The notes: generated from the letters alone by a model not told the origin. A DNA stretch of 64,000 nt from Thysanoteuthis rhombus (GCA_963457665.1 OY735206.1:54952484-55016483), one strand, 5' to 3'. Numbered from the stretch's first letter, positions 1 through 12,290 are shown. Numbers and translations: made by a program.

Positions 1-1590
1 GCATGGTTCACAATCAGATGAAGCGGTACTAAACAGTGCACAAGAAAGAAAACACTGTTCCGGGAATATTGAGGCCAAGAAAAGGAAGAAGAAAAAAACG
101 AACATGAAGAAGCCTAGGGGATCAACTGAGTCTCTCGTGACGATAACCACAAACTAAAAAGAAGTGGCCTACAACTAACTGACACTGTAGCAGACACAAA
201 TAACCAAGGAAAGCTTTGCAATGTACCTCCAAAAATTAAAAAAAAGCTTGTGATATAGTTTGTGTTATTAAAGTATTGAAGTAAAGTATTTAATCCATGA
301 ATCATATGTACTGGTAGACTGATCCCCCGGATTATGTCACACCTGGTAATCCATGAACCAATTCACTTATCTCAACCACAAAAAGATTGTGGTCGTGAAA
401 AAGGATCCTACTTGAAGATTACCAAATGCGTCCTACACCTGTAGATGCTTGTGCAACATGGTAATTAAACAGCAAAGATCATGATACTAATTCTAATAAT
501 TCATGGAATACAATCTGATAGGCTGATATTGAAGAACGCTTGAATATTCGGAAGTTTGTCTATCTATTCTGGCAAGTAATCAATGTTTGCAACCGTCGTA
601 TCTGGGATAACCTGGTGGCCTGAACATCTACGGAAGCGTTCGCAGACTGACCTATGAATTAAAAGATCTATCGGAGAAACTAACACCCCAGTCTGTTCTA
701 AACTTTAGTATCTAAGATTGATTAGCTGCTCAGTTTTCACGGCAATTCTTCCAGCTTTCTTTAATAAATGTTGCTTGACTGAAGTCAATAATTCTGATTG
801 GCACATAACTACGAGTATGCAACGCAAATGCTTTAGCAATGGTCTAATGTCAGACAAAGTCACGTTTGCTGTTTGCTGTGCCAAATACTGGTCGATTGGG
901 TTCACTATGTTCAGAACATAATATAGAACTTAGTTCATTCATGTAGATAGTGTTTATAAAATAGGCAAATTTAGCCTAATGCTTCAAAATTATCTATTGG
1001 TATATAGGTCAGAAGGTTCGTTCTTTTTATGTTAGATGGCATGAGGGGTGTTCATACTTCATATACAGCATTATCCATACTTTTGATCGTATTGCGACTG
1101 CTGGCATTGCCAAAGGACAAAATTGGCTTATTTTTGTTTATCAATTCCAACATTGAAGATGAAAAAATAAGCCACATTATGGACTTAATATTCTTCTTTA
1201 TTTCAAGATAGATAATAATGCGAGTCAAACGCTCAGACCCAGCGCCAAAAAAAAACAAAAAAAAACAAATAAATTGTGCTGTTAATGGAGAAAATATTCT
1301 GACCGATTCGTCAAAAGTGGTTTGCAAGGTTTTGAAATGGAGATTTTCTGGTTGAACGATGTACTCGGATAGAACAGTTAATTGCAATCAAAGCATAATA
1401 TCAACTGAGATTAATCAACGTTATACAACGGGGAAAATGACGTATTCAAAATGTCAAAAATAAAAGTAAAAAATCATTTTCCTCAGCTTTGTTAAGCCGA
1501 TCGCTTTAATGTAAGGTTCCCACGTAAGTTAGATGAAAACCCCATTTTGGTCGTATATCTCTGAGCAATTTTGGTACCAAAATTTTTTTA
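1..1590. other. Unrecognised AT-rich sequence
   Basis: No feature is recognised on either strand. Short open frames occur, the longest 111 codons on the minus strand at 1052-1387, but composition is ordinary for AT-rich non-coding DNA and no motif is visible. Short A-runs occur near 1245-1268. Confidence 0.5.
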
Positions 1591-1699
1591 TGCAATTTAT
1601 TTTGCCCCAAATGGGTGCCATAGTACAACGTTGAATGGAAGAAATGGAGCAAGCAAATTGAACCACCAACAACCGGTAGTACAGGGGATTGCGAAGTAC

Positions 1700-2222
1700 C
1701 ACAGAGAGGAAAGGTGAGCAGAGCTTTTACAACCGTTCAGTGCAAAACAAAGGCTATTTTCGTTTCCTGCCATCTTTTTGAAAACGAAAAGTTTGTGCAA
1801 TGCTGTATATATGGGGATTTGAAGAGAGTCGCCTACCCCAACTATGAGCTCTTCTGGATAACTAAGAGATCGTTTTAAAAACATCAATGCTTCCAATAAG
1901 GGCAACTGAAAGCAGTGATCCGCGGAAAGTGTCCAGGATAAATCAAAAGAAAGGAATAATATTAAAACTGGGTTATGCTAGATTGCACGTTTCTTTAGTG
2001 ACCAAGCAAAATTGTCACAGTTGGGATGAGAAGCAGATATTGCACCCCCGGATTACCAGTTACGTCCAGCTTCACATAATTCCCTCAATGAAAAAAAAAT
2101 TAAGAAAGAGGAAGGGTGAGCGTAGCTTTTATAATAGTTCAGGGCAAAACAAACGCTTTTTTTTCGTTTTCTGCCATCTTTTTTAAAGAGAAAAGTTGGC
2201 GTAAAGCAAGCTTTCGAAAAGT
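1700..2222. repeat. Direct duplication, two diverged copies about 400 bp apart
   Basis: The segment at about 1700-1830 recurs at about 2105-2222. Both copies run through the same ordered words: GGTGAGC, then AGCTTTTA, then TTCAG/GGGCAAAACAAA, then TTTTCGTTT, then CTGCCATCTTTTT and a GAAAAG stretch. They differ by many substitutions and small indels. This could be an old tandem duplication or two fragments of one dispersed repeat. The repeat class is not recognised. Confidence 0.6.
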
Positions 2223-2239
2223 AGAGAATACTAGCATAT

Positions 2240-3330
2240 GTATGTTGGATATCTCACGAATAGTAGGTGATGACAGGTGGAAATAACGTCCCCCCCCCTC
2301 TGAATCGAGGCTGACCAAACGGATATGAAATTTCAAATTGATGGCACAACCGGATACCAGTTGTCTAAAACAGTTTATTATCTGATAAAAAAACAGTTTT
2401 CATACCGACAAGTTATGAATGACTAAGTGGAATTACGTGATTATTGCATAACGTGGCCTCCATACATAGTAAAATTATACCTTCTCGTTAACAAAAAAAT
2501 TATCAAAATTACCACAAGTAATGACTATCAATATATTCTTTTATGAAAAAATGAAACATTGGATTTTTGAAAATATTTAAAAAGGTTAGAAATTAGAATG
2601 TTGCAATTGCCTTATCTATAAAGTAAATAATGTCTATTTGTCAACGATGGTAGTCAGTTCCCGTCTATCTATTTATCTATCTGCTTTTAATTTGTTCAAT
2701 TGCCGGTGCAAAAGGATTAATTATCTATTATGTAGCGAGATCTTCCTAAACACATGGACAGGAAGCACATTTAATTGGAGTGGGAAATTAATCTCACTTA
2801 ATATTGCCAGGTCACGTTGGCAATAAGATTACCCTTCATCTTTGATAGCCTTTTATTTCCCCGTTCTCCCGTTTGAAAAAAAACCCCAACAACAACAACA
2901 ACAAAACAAAACAGCTTCGTTGTCTTACAATTAACCCACGTTCGCCTCTAATTATTTTCTTCTCCATCATTACTATAATGATTTTTTGTTGAATCATTGA
3001 TGGTGATTGATTGTATCTGTTGTTCCCTGCTGCAAATTCAATTCCAAGTGTCATTCTATGATTGATTTTTTGCAAACTGTACAATCCTAAAATTGGGCAG
3101 GACATAATGGTAATTTCGAAAGGTGTTGTGAAAGCGTACGGTATAACGTGCACAGAGAGGACATGAAAAGCAGTTAATCACCTCTGATTTTGAAGAATGA
3201 AATCAACTTACTTTTTAATGCCCTGTGCCATTGTGAATCTTGTTGGTAAATGTAAAGGAAAGACATGCATACACATACACCATGCACACAAACGTACACA
3301 CACACACAGTCATACATGAAACGTGATATC
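2240..3330. other. Unrecognised AT-rich sequence with short simple repeats
   Basis: No coding feature is supported. A CAA-rich run lies near 2885-2912 and a CA-rich run near 3266-3309, immediately before the SINE-1 array. An open frame of 105 codons on the minus strand (2836-3153) shows no recognisable domain. Confidence 0.45.
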
Positions 3331-3337
3331 CTGTCAT

Positions 3338-4110
3338 TGGCCTAGACAATGTAAATAGAATGAACAATTGAAGAAGATGCAGCTGCTACTGAAATCGAAC
3401 CTGCCACCAATAGGCTAGCCGTTTCAATATAGCGTTGCTCCTACCATTGAGCTAAACATCTACCGGTAATGCAAAGGCCCAAAAAACTGTTTCCATCCCG
3501 AATTCTCACCTTGCTCATTCTCAGTCTATTTCTGCTCGATTCGTTTCTCTCATTGCAACAGTTATATATTAAGAAATAGATGTATGATCCGACAGAATGA
3601 TTTCAAATTGTGATATATCATATTGAAACTATTGTTTTGTATGCTTTCCCGTCAATACACGGTTAATATATCACTTGGCCTGGACAATTAAAAAAGAATA
3701 AACAATTAAAGAAAATGGGGCTGCCACAAGAATTCACCTACGACTGATAGGGTAGCAACTTCAACATAACGTTGCTCCAACCAATGAGCTAAACAGGCGG
3801 TGGTAATACACAGAGCCAAATAACTGTTTTCACCCCAAGTGTTAAGCTTGTTTATTCTCGGTCTATTTCTGCTCCATTCTTTTCTCTCGACCCGACAGTT
3901 ATGTATTAAGCAATGGATATATATGATCCGACAAAATGTTTATGATATTATATAAATTGCTTTCTATCAAATTGAAACTCTTTTTTGAAATGATTGCCCG
4001 TCATTACTGGTAGACATATCACTTCGCCTCGAAAATGTAAATAGTGTAAACAAAGAAAACTACTGAAATCAAACTAGGAATAAAAAGCAAAAAAACTTGA
4101 ATTGAAAAGT
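3338..4110 (-). repeat. SINE-1 (tRNA-derived), about 2.3 head-to-tail copies
   Basis: Read on the minus strand, each unit starts with a tRNA-like head. The first, near 3380-3466, has a box A of the type TTAGCTCAATGGTAGGAGC and a box B of the type GGTTCGATTTC. The body contains a conserved GGCC(T/A)(A/G)GACAAT word (minus complement), then a CATTCTGTCGGATCAT-type segment and a TA-rich stretch. The marker word lies at 3339, 3677 and 4025, giving periods of about 338 and 348 bp. The third copy fades out after a degraded box B near 4065. SINEs of this kind are transcribed by RNA polymerase III and moved by LINE enzymes. The tandem order suggests insertion of one copy into another's tail, or unequal exchange. 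Confidence 0.75.
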
Positions 4111-4659
4111 ACATAAAAAGCAAATGGAACCTGAACCAAAAACTGAAGCAGTTAAATAACCAATGAGATGAAACTTCAAGAATCCTTCCAAAAAAACAAA
4201 CATAACTTCAGAAACTAAAAAGCCAAATCACTCAATGACACAAATAATATGGTCACTTACAAATTAATCCGACCAACTCAAAATCAATTAACAAATACAA
4301 GCACACAATACATTACACTTATGTATCAGTTAAATTTAATATTAGTTATATTTTTACTCCCCATCTAAAACCTACATCCACACAATCCAACTCGACGTAT
4401 CTATATATAGTGTCACCCAAGGATACCATCTTGAAAATCTCAACAAAAATCCTACCTAAACCCAGCCGCGCCATCATATCCAACAAAATCCTCTTCCATT
4501 ATCCAACCCCACCGGAACGTATTCACCAGTCGACCTATGGAAACAACACTTGAGTTGCATATGAAAGCCCGGCGAAAACAGAAAGAAAAAGTTCTCCGTC
4601 GATTAATAAAGGTTACGTGAAACTGATCGGTAAAAACTGAAAGCTAAGTCTCTCTCCCT

Positions 4660-4660
<1 letters not shown>
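4110..4660. other. Unrecognised sequence
   Basis: A-rich at first, then slightly more GC-rich between 4440 and 4620. No coding or RNA feature is supported. Confidence 0.4.

Positions 4661-4728
<68 letters not shown>
4656..4728. repeat. C-run, (CT)n then (TA)n microsatellite
   Basis: A short C-run is followed by uninterrupted CT and then TA dinucleotides. Confidence 0.95.
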
Positions 4729-4730
<2 letters not shown>

Positions 4731-4975
4731 TCAGACTGGACAGTTCGTGTCCAACATGATGTAATAATTATCTATTCGGAATTATTCCGTTCGGCACCGG
4801 TATTAACCGAGTAGCTGATCGAGTTGCTGACCACGTAAGTAGATAAATGAAACAAGTTCCCATTTTATCGACAGTACATGTATATCATAAGATCAGACAG
4901 TTTATGTCCGACAGAATATGATAATAATATATATGGCGTGAAGCGTCGTATTATTTGTGTCTACAAGTTCTGTCC
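4729..4975. repeat. Two related segments with a GACAGTT(C/T)(G/A)TGTCC word
   Basis: The segment after the TA tract, near 4730-4770, recurs near 4886-4925. Both read ATCA(T/A)(A/C)AGA, then a GACAGTT..TGTCC..CA stretch and an ATGAT/TAATAAT ending. This looks like the 3' half of the SINE-1 body (compare GATCCGACAGAATG in the array at 3.3-4.1 kb), repeated. The assignment to SINE-1 is tentative. Confidence 0.4.
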
Positions 4976-4979
4976 GGAT

Positions 4980-6280
4980 AGTATAAAGCTATTTTATACT
5001 AACAAAAAAAGAGCCAACCTTTGGAAATGACACTTTGATTTTCTTCAAAGTAATCTCTTTGGAAACACATAAAACTTTCCCAGAGTCCCACAACTTTTCA
5101 AAATAGTCTGCAAATCTTTTTTTTCAGGATTGTCATCAGCTGCCTCGCTGATTTCTCCTTGATCTCATCGACGGTATGGAATCTCTTTCAACGACGATTT
5201 AACCCCCTTTGGTCGAAACGGGACCGAGAAACCTGGGTGGTGCAATGTTTTGCAGAAAAATACATCTGCTCAAGACGCGAAAAATGTGCAGTCTCAATCA
5301 TTGTAAATACGCCCGTCGCAAAATATGCAAGCTCACTCAATGGCGTTTCACTGTCAACGAATAAGCGTAGGGGAGATAATTCTTTGATACGCTGTAAAGT
5401 CTTCTCTGGTTGATTGCCAAATTATATTAATGTCATGTGACCGGTTCTTGAGATATTCAAAACGGTTGAATACCTTCCAGACAAACAGCGTGTACGAAAT
5501 GATCAACGTTAATCTCCAAATGATAAGTCCTTTGTGAACATTGTGTGTTACCCGTTGGGTTTTCTGTTGTTTGCAAATTTATTTTGTATATTCTGGTATG
5601 GGCTGACGACAGAGCTCAGAAAATGAAAATCCAAATTCTCACATTTCCTCGAGTCTTTATCTGTCACCGTATAAAAGACATTTATCAAATATTGAACAAA
5701 GAAATTTTGAGTTGAATACTTTCTCGTTTATTCGATCGCAGCAATAACGCAAATATGACGTCTCTTCAAAAGAGTTCTCATCCCTTTGCAGCGCGCTTTC
5801 TTCATCATAACCAAATGTACTTGTCGTAGAAACCATATTGATTGCAGGAAAACATTAGAACGTTGAGCAGCTTCTTCAGGAAGCAATCTATGATAGACAT
5901 CTTCGCTTTTTTTTTCTTCTTTTTTAATCAAATCTAAGGTGCGGTCCTCAAAGATAAGTTTTATTGATCTGGACCGAAAGCCGAGAAGCTATAGAACATT
6001 GGATTTTGCCCCGAACCACTCTAAAATGGGTTCTGACATTTTTCAACTCTCTTAAAAGAAAACATCTCTATTCGGATCGCTTGCTCTTTTTCCATTTCTG
6101 GTATAAACAGAGGTTTTGAAAAGAAAGTTGCCAATATGCTTTAAACGTAAAGTATATAATCAATGCATAATACTGACTATGACGAACAGTCGTAAAATCT
6201 GGGAACTCATAGAATCACAGGGGAAGAAAAAAAAATTCAGAATAACCACGGAAAGAGCATGTTAAGAATAACCCTTAGCG
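4980..6280. other. Unrecognised sequence
   Basis: No recognisable coding, RNA or repeat signal. An 84-codon frame at 5159-5413 (+) has balanced composition but no domain and no splice evidence that I can defend. Confidence 0.45.
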
Positions 6281-6284
6281 ATTG

Positions 6285-6480
6285 AAAAAGATCAGCATGC
6301 ATTCCTAGAGAGGACCAGGTGATGGATATCGTACAAGGATTTTAAGCTTGCACTTAGTAAGAAGAGATGGAATGAGAGGCTAACCAATTGGCACCTATGG
6401 GATAATGAACGCAGGGAGAGACCAGCCGCAAGATGGAGGGATGATAGAGAGAAATTTACTGGTAAGAAATGATAGCGGTT
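6285..6480 (+). mobile_element. RTE-type LINE, C-terminal fragment
   Basis: One frame reads ERLTNWHLWDNERRERP followed by a WRDDRE stretch. This resembles the conserved C-terminus of RTE-type LINE polyproteins (R-W-x-x-R-L-T-x-W, then RGRP-x-x-RWRDD). RTE elements encode an apurinic-type endonuclease and a reverse transcriptase; only the last ~60 residues are visible. The wording differs from the main RTE family of this window, so it is probably a second RTE lineage. It is 5' truncated. Confidence 0.65.
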
Positions 6481-6563
6481 AGCACAATCGCAGTTGTTAT
6501 GGAAATAAACTAAAAGACATTTGCCCAGCTGTGAATTCATAACTGCTGCTGCTTCTGCTCCTT

Positions 6564-6631
<68 letters not shown>
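6564..6631. repeat. (CA)n(TA)n microsatellite
   Basis: A clean CA tract switches to TA. It forms the 3' flank of the adjacent minus-strand SINE-1. Confidence 0.95.
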
Positions 6632-6633
<2 letters not shown>

Positions 6634-6832
6634 AAAAATAGATATATATGATCCGGCGGATTGAATTTGAAGTCGGGTCAATGTACCACTCACTCTTCAC
6701 AGCTTAAATAGAATAAACAATTAAAGGAAATGGGTCTGCTGCAGGAATCAAACCTGTCATCAGTAGGCTAGCTGCTTTAGCGTTGCGATGCTCTGGCCAC
6801 TGGGCTAAACAGCCGCCGGTATTTCTTTATAC
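6632..6832 (-). repeat. SINE-1 copy with tRNA-like head and TA tail
   Basis: The minus strand reads a tRNA-like head (box A near 6800-6815, box B-like GGTTTGATTCC near 6744-6755), a short body with the TTTAATTGTTTATTC segment, the GATC(C/A)-GGCGGAT variant, and then the TA microsatellite as 3' tail. The order matches the array at 3.3-4.1 kb with a shorter middle. Confidence 0.75.
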
Positions 6833-6839
6833 ATAACTA

Positions 6840-7160
6840 GCGTTGAAAGAATCGAACAGAGTGAAAGAAGAGAATAAACGAAGAGGAAAAGAGAAGGTCG
6901 AGAAGGAAATAAAGAAAGGAAAAAAAAAGAAAATGAACAGAAAAGAGGAAAAGAAGAAAAGAAAAATAGAAGAAGAAAAATGAGGGCAAGATGAAAAAAA
7001 AGGAATACGAGAAGGAAATAAACTAACTAGAAAAAAAAAAGCTTAAGAAGAAAATGAAAAAAGGAGAAAAGAGAACAAAAGAGATGAAAGGAAGAAGAGA
7101 AGAAAAACAGTAGCAGATGAAACGAAAGCCGAAAATTAAGAAAGAAAAAAAAAGATAAAG
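6840..7160. repeat. Polypurine (A/G) tract
   Basis: About 320 bp are almost entirely A and G on the plus strand, built from degenerate GAAA, AAGA and GGAA words. Such tracts can adopt triplex structure; here it looks like old, diverged simple sequence. Confidence 0.85.
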
Positions 7161-8550
7161 CCAGTAATACGTAATATATCCGATGCTGATATAAAATTAT
7201 TTTTTGACTTTACATAATCTTCGTTCAACATAGGATTAACAAAATAAGGATAAAATTAGCTTCAAAACAATGGAGCAACAATCCAATTTTAGTCACGAAC
7301 AAACAACAACAACAAAAAAAAAGCATGGAAACAAGCTGTAATGTTTCCTTATATAATACGTAAATCACATGTCCTTTTTGTTCGCTTCTATTCGGGAAAT
7401 TTCTTTTTAAAAAAAATCAGGAACGACTGAAAAATCTTTCATGTAGTTCAACTCTTTGAGACATCTTTTCTATTTAGCCGATAGGCAATACTTTTTTTTA
7501 TGTTAGATTTTTCAAAGTTTTTTTTAATGCTCGTTGATTACAGCTTAGTCTCAAATCATTGTTTAAAATATATTGTGTCTAAAATGCCAGAATATGTCAA
7601 TATATTGCTGAGGGCTCGATGAGATCGAGGGATTACCAAATCGAGTGAGTACGGGATGTGGCCATTTTCCTATATTCGAAAAATACAAGCGTTCCGCAGA
7701 GATACTCTCGATCAAGATAATGGAAGAATGTGCCAGGAGGCAAAAAAAAAAAAAAAAAGAAGACAAATACCAGTGTAAGAAAGAGGATTGGAGGAAACGA
7801 GATATTGAATAAAAGACAACAGTGAGAGAGAGACACGAATGAAATGTCAGACAGAGGCAGAAGAAGGAGATCAGTAAAAAAAAATCTTTTGAAAAAGGAT
7901 GGCAAAGACAGGTCTAGTTAGTCACTACGCAGAAACTGTGAGGTGACTGAAGTCTGTTGGCGGCATGCCGTATTGCAATTAAGAAAAATGAAAAAGTGTG
8001 ATCAATGAATGAAATACTTCTCTCAATTCGTGTTGGGCAGCGATTTCTGCAAAAGTCTAAATTTCTGAAAAACAAGCGTACATGCAAAACCAGTGCCACG
8101 AGGTAGGATCGAAAACTTCTCTTCAGACCCAGAAGCTGGCATTTTATCTCTGCCTTATGCAGAACTGGACGGTTAGTAGGACCAAATTTAAGTTATATAT
8201 TCACTTATGCACAATTCCCGATCCACCAGAGTGCCCCATTCCAGGGTTGGAAGAGCATTGTTATATAGCAATGTTCGTTTTGAGTGTTCGTTTTCTAATG
8301 GAAGAAAGAGAAAGAAACATCGTCGTCTGCCACGTGACTGAAATGATTACGTATTTTCAAGCGGTTTCAAAGGTTATTATTTAAGCCAAAATAGAAGCCA
8401 GGATTTCGAATTCTGATTTTCTAGGCTTGCAAGTTTTCGAAACTTGGCTCAAAACATTCTTCTTGGCTTTATTTTCCCATAAATTGAGCTGTGTCATTAG
8501 AATGTACCCGTGGTAGAATGAAACGTAAAGGGCTTAAAAAAAATGACCGA
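7160..8550. other. Unrecognised sequence with short purine runs
   Basis: A purine-rich stretch lies at about 7735-7910, including an A-run at 7742-7758. A 100-codon frame at 8082-8384 (+) shows no recognisable domain. Nothing is supported as a gene. Confidence 0.45.
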
Positions 8551-8554
8551 TCAT

Positions 8555-8745
8555 TAGAGAGGCGGATGAGTGAATAAGAAAAAGAAATAAATGAGAGAAG
8601 AGAGGAAAGGGAGAAACGCAGAGAAAGTGAAGGATAAAAAGAGAGGAAAAGTAAACAGAAAGAATGATATTGATTGGTAGCAAAAAAAGTAGGAAGGAAA
8701 ACTGTAATAATGAAGTAATGGAATAAAAAGAGAGAAAGATAACCC
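8555..8745. repeat. Polypurine (GA/GAAA) tract
   Basis: Degenerate purine-rich low-complexity sequence on the plus strand, similar in texture to 6840-7160. Confidence 0.8.
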
Positions 8746-8749
8746 CAAC

Positions 8750-9155
8750 TTATGAATGCTACGTAATGGAAGATGGTCTAGCGAATATAAACGTTGATTA
8801 AGCGTTGCAATTTATCTGGTGGTCCTGATTCCAACCACTAGTAGGATCCAGCGAATAGAAGCGGTACCACGAGGACGAACTAATAGAAATGATGGATTCC
8901 GTCTGAAATTCTTAAAAAAATTATCGAAAGTGATAGGCATCTGAAAAGGGACGGATGGTACAGCAGCCGAAATGTTGTGACGAGTTCAACCGCTCGAATA
9001 AATCAGTGTATAATGAAGTGATAAGTGATTTTGAAAATATCTCAGATAGAATTATGAAAAAAGAAAGCGTTAAATGTGGCTTTTGTCAAACAAAAAAGAG
9101 AATGCATTAAAAGTAATACAGAAATACTTTTAAGAGAAAAGAGAAAGAGGAATTA
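8750..9155. other. Unrecognised sequence
   Basis: No coding, RNA or repeat family is recognised. Confidence 0.4.
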
Positions 9156-9156
9156 A

Positions 9157-9187
9157 AGTGTGTGTTTGTGTGTGTGTGAGAGAGAGA

Positions 9188-9231
<44 letters not shown>

Positions 9232-9300
9232 GAGAAAACAGAGAGGTAGAGAAAGAGAAAGAGAAGAGAGGGGAAGAAAATCGAAAAACAGAAAAATAGT
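9157..9300. repeat. (TG)n(GA)n microsatellite with polypurine shoulder
   Basis: A TG tract runs into a GA tract (about 9177-9225), followed by degenerate purine sequence to about 9300. Confidence 0.9.
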
Positions 9301-9949
9301 AACAAAGGTAGAGTAAATATTGATTTTATGAATTCCTTTCAGTGTCCAGCAGTTTTGACATGCTTATAAACGGCTGACTAATCAAACGCGCGTGGCTTAT
9401 TGAAAATATTATCTTGGCCATCTTTAAATCTTCCTCTGGTGGTTAACTGTCGTTAGCTTCAAAGAGTGGTGGCAATTTTTAGACGTGATTAACCGAAAAT
9501 TAAAAGCATGAGAGAAAAAAAGTCAGCATCGTTCCTGGGTTTGTCTTCTCTCGATAGTTTTAACTGGCGACTGAAATATTCAACGACCGATATTGCTTCG
9601 TGGCTAGTACAAATCCAAACAACACCAAGTACTGTCATGCTCTGAATTAAAAATCCGATAATGTCGTTCTTAGAACTTTTTTTAGAGACGTAAACATCAA
9701 TACGAACGAAAGAAACCAAAAAAAAGATATGCACAAAAAGAAACAAAACGAAACAAAAACAAAAAACGCTTTCTTGGAACCAGAGAAACTAAAAAAACTT
9801 TCTTCATTATTAATCAAAGATTTTTTAAAATGTAAATTATCTCAAAGATCCGGTCATTTTACATTTTACAATCGTCCAGCAACAGTGGTAACGACACAGA
9901 CAATAGAATTGGAGACCTGAATTTATGTTCACTACGCACTAATGTTCTT

Positions 9950-10335
9950 GGGAAAGGCATGAATCCATCTATTCTCCTCTCAGCTATAGTCAAAATAAGA
10001 GGGTAGATTAGACTCTCTAGTCTTAGGAAGGCAACCAGTCTTGGAGAAGGAGAGTCTGATTTAAAACCAGGGAGTGGAGCCGTTTCAAGTCCCACTTTGA
10101 AATCGTTCCGGCATATCCAGCAGCCAAGCGAGTACCAGGCGTATTGCTCTCTGCTCTTTTATGGTCTATATTAGCGGGGCCAGGAGGGGGGCCCTAATTA
10201 CTGGGCATCCAGGATCACCATACGCTTTGCCCAGGCATGAGGTCTAGAGGAGACGTTCCATTATCTGTAGAGACAGAACGGAGGCTTGTATAGATCTGTT
10301 ATAAGGAATAAGCCTCCCATGAGAATTAAATTTAA
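9950..10335. other. Compositionally distinct, GC-richer block of unknown origin
   Basis: This block is visibly richer in G and C than its surroundings. It includes a near-palindromic pair (AGACTCTCTAGTCTT at about 10010 and GGAGAAGGAGAGTCT at about 10039) and a GGGGCCAGGAGGGGGGCCC stretch near 10175. No reverse transcriptase, transposase or tRNA-like head is visible. It resembles part of a mobile element rather than local DNA, but I cannot name it. Confidence 0.35.
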
Positions 10336-10424
10336 GTTTACTGGACAGCACCTACTGATATCTTATGAATTAAATCATATATCTTCATCATACAATTTCC
10401 ACGCTATGTAGTTTGTTTCTGAAT

Positions 10425-10525
10425 GTAGATCCACTCTACTGGTAAGCGATTGTCGCGTTATAGGTAAGACGCTGTCTTGGTCAGATAAACTCCCAAAGAT
10501 GCGAGTTCAAAGCTCATTTGAAGCT
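10425..10525 (+). repeat. tRNA-like segment, probable degraded SINE head
   Basis: TACTGGTAAGCGATTGTCGC and GGTAAGACGCTGTCTTGG resemble box A, and GCGAGTTCAAAGCTC resembles box B, at roughly tRNA spacing. There is no clean cloverleaf, so it is not called a functional tRNA. Confidence 0.4.
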
Positions 10526-11099
10526 TTATTCTTTTAATTCCGCTTAATTCTGCTTCTTTGATGGTCGTAGAATGTAAAACGATTCGAAAAAAAACATAAA
10601 ACAAGAGTAAAAAATTGATTACGATTGATAACACTACATCCAGGAAATTCGGACAACAAAATACTGCTTATTTTTCACAGATGTTTTTCACGCTAATTCA
10701 TACATTATTCTACAAAATAAGGTCAACAAAACAATTTTTTTATTGAATGAATTGTATAATAAACAGGCCTTGTTAGTCACTCAATAGAAATCGTTAGAAA
10801 TTCATTAACCACCGTCTTTATGATTGTGCATTGTGCTTAATGCTGATTATGATGATGAGAATCAAAGTGACAATGATAACGGAGCTTACAAGAAAACAGA
10901 AGGATATGAAGTAAGAAGGAAAAGAGGGCAGAGAAGAAAGAGCTGAAAGAATATGAAGAAAGACAAAAAAAAAAAAATACAAACCCCAGAACAAAGAACA
11001 AACCTGGTTGCTACATGGTCAAAGTTTACGCTTTTTCAATTCCGACTGATAATGAAATTGTATTACATATGAATAAATAAATTTGTAAATATATAAGAC

Positions 11100-11290
11100 T
11101 TTTCAGTTCAACTCAGATGGTAAGAAAGCTGTCCATCGTTAATTTTGCTGTGATTTCGATTCCCTGTAGGGAAAAACTAATGCATCTATTTGGCTTAATG
11201 TGGCGGGATAGACCAACACTAAAGAGTTTACTCCTCTAAATTTGACGAAGATTGTTATTGTTTAGCTTCTCCTTGCAGTTTTCTGGGAAA
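11100..11290 (+). repeat. SINE-2 (tRNA-like head), diverged copy
   Basis: TTCAACTCAGATGGTAAGA resembles box A and GATTTCGATTCCC resembles box B. The downstream body carries TGTGGCGGGATAGACC-like sequence and ends with a CTCCTCTAAATTTG(A/G)-GA(A/G)ATTG-TT segment shared with the copies at 12.1-12.3 kb and, inverted, at 53.4-53.6 kb. Upstream, 10998-11020 shares an AAACCTGGT-GCT word with 11849. Confidence 0.55.
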
Positions 11291-11849
11291 ACAAAATCAA
11301 TCCAAACTTGGACAAAACGAAAAGAATCACAAACCTGCAGAGAAAAAGCACAAGATGAAGAAACAAGTGGATTTAAGATACTGATAAAGGAAAAAAAAGC
11401 AATAACGAAAAAATAAGAATGAAAGCTTATTTCAATTCAGTAAATAAATACGTCCAATAAATTTTCGTAGATATGTAAGAATTGTCAATACAGTGGATCA
11501 AAAGGGATAATGCAGAATAAGGGTAAACCCACAAAAATTGCAACGGTGCCAGTGACAATCTGGAGCCTTGTCATACGTTTCTGCTAACAGATGGGACAGT
11601 CAGTTATAGAATGAGAAGTTTCCGAGGATGACAAAGCAACTTACAATGAGTCACTGACGTAATCCGTAGAACACAGAGAATGATAATAGTAAAAGTCCAT
11701 CCTTTTATGCAAATATTGCTCATAATGATCCCAATTCACGTTGCTGACAGGCCGTTCGTGAAGGAGTTGATAAATTAGAACGGAACATTTAAACAAAGAC
11801 GTATTGAAGAGAAAATAATTCAAATCGAGGGAAAAACAAAGAGACAAAC

Positions 11850-12290
11850 CTGGTAGCTGCAGTAGAAAACGTCACTCTTACTTCTATTCCAACGGAAGTT
11901 GATAACTGCAACGTTTGCATTGTATATATAACGAATAGAATCATTGATATGACTGACTTGTTAGTTTGATACAGTCGGCGAGAAAGTTAACTACCCATCA
12001 CGGAGTTCGGTTCTCTGTTGATGAATGTTAATTTTGTAAATGTATTTATTTACTAAATTGGAATGAGCCCTTGGTGTTTTCAGAATATTTCTGCGAGATA
12101 GGTAAGATTTATCCATTTACCCAGGTCAGTGAGGGAGCTGCCTACCAATCAGTTGGTTATGATTCCGAATCGCGTAAGGGAATGTTAATTTTATACATAG
12201 GTTTGGCTAAACGTGACTGCATAAACAGTGAATAATCGAATCCTCTAAATTTGGTGAGAATTGCCCTTGTTGTAGTTTCAGTAAAAAGAG
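11850..12290 (+). repeat. SINE-2, one partial and one fuller copy in tandem
   Basis: A partial copy (about 11950-12060: tRNA-like AGTCGGCGAGAAAGTTAAC, then TGTTAATTTTGTAAATG) is followed by a fuller copy (about 12085-12290). The second has a CAGTGAGGGAGCTGCCTACC-type box A region, a GATTCCGAATCGCG box B region, TGTTAATTTTATACAT, and the CCTCTAAATTTGGTGAGAATTG ending. Both are strongly diverged and therefore old. Confidence 0.5.

Noticed and set aside
3380-3466. Functional tRNA gene on the minus strand
   Set aside because: The tRNA-like head is repeated with the SINE body downstream, and stems are imperfect.
9950-10335. LTR of a retroelement
   Set aside because: No paired copy, primer-binding site or polypurine tract is seen.
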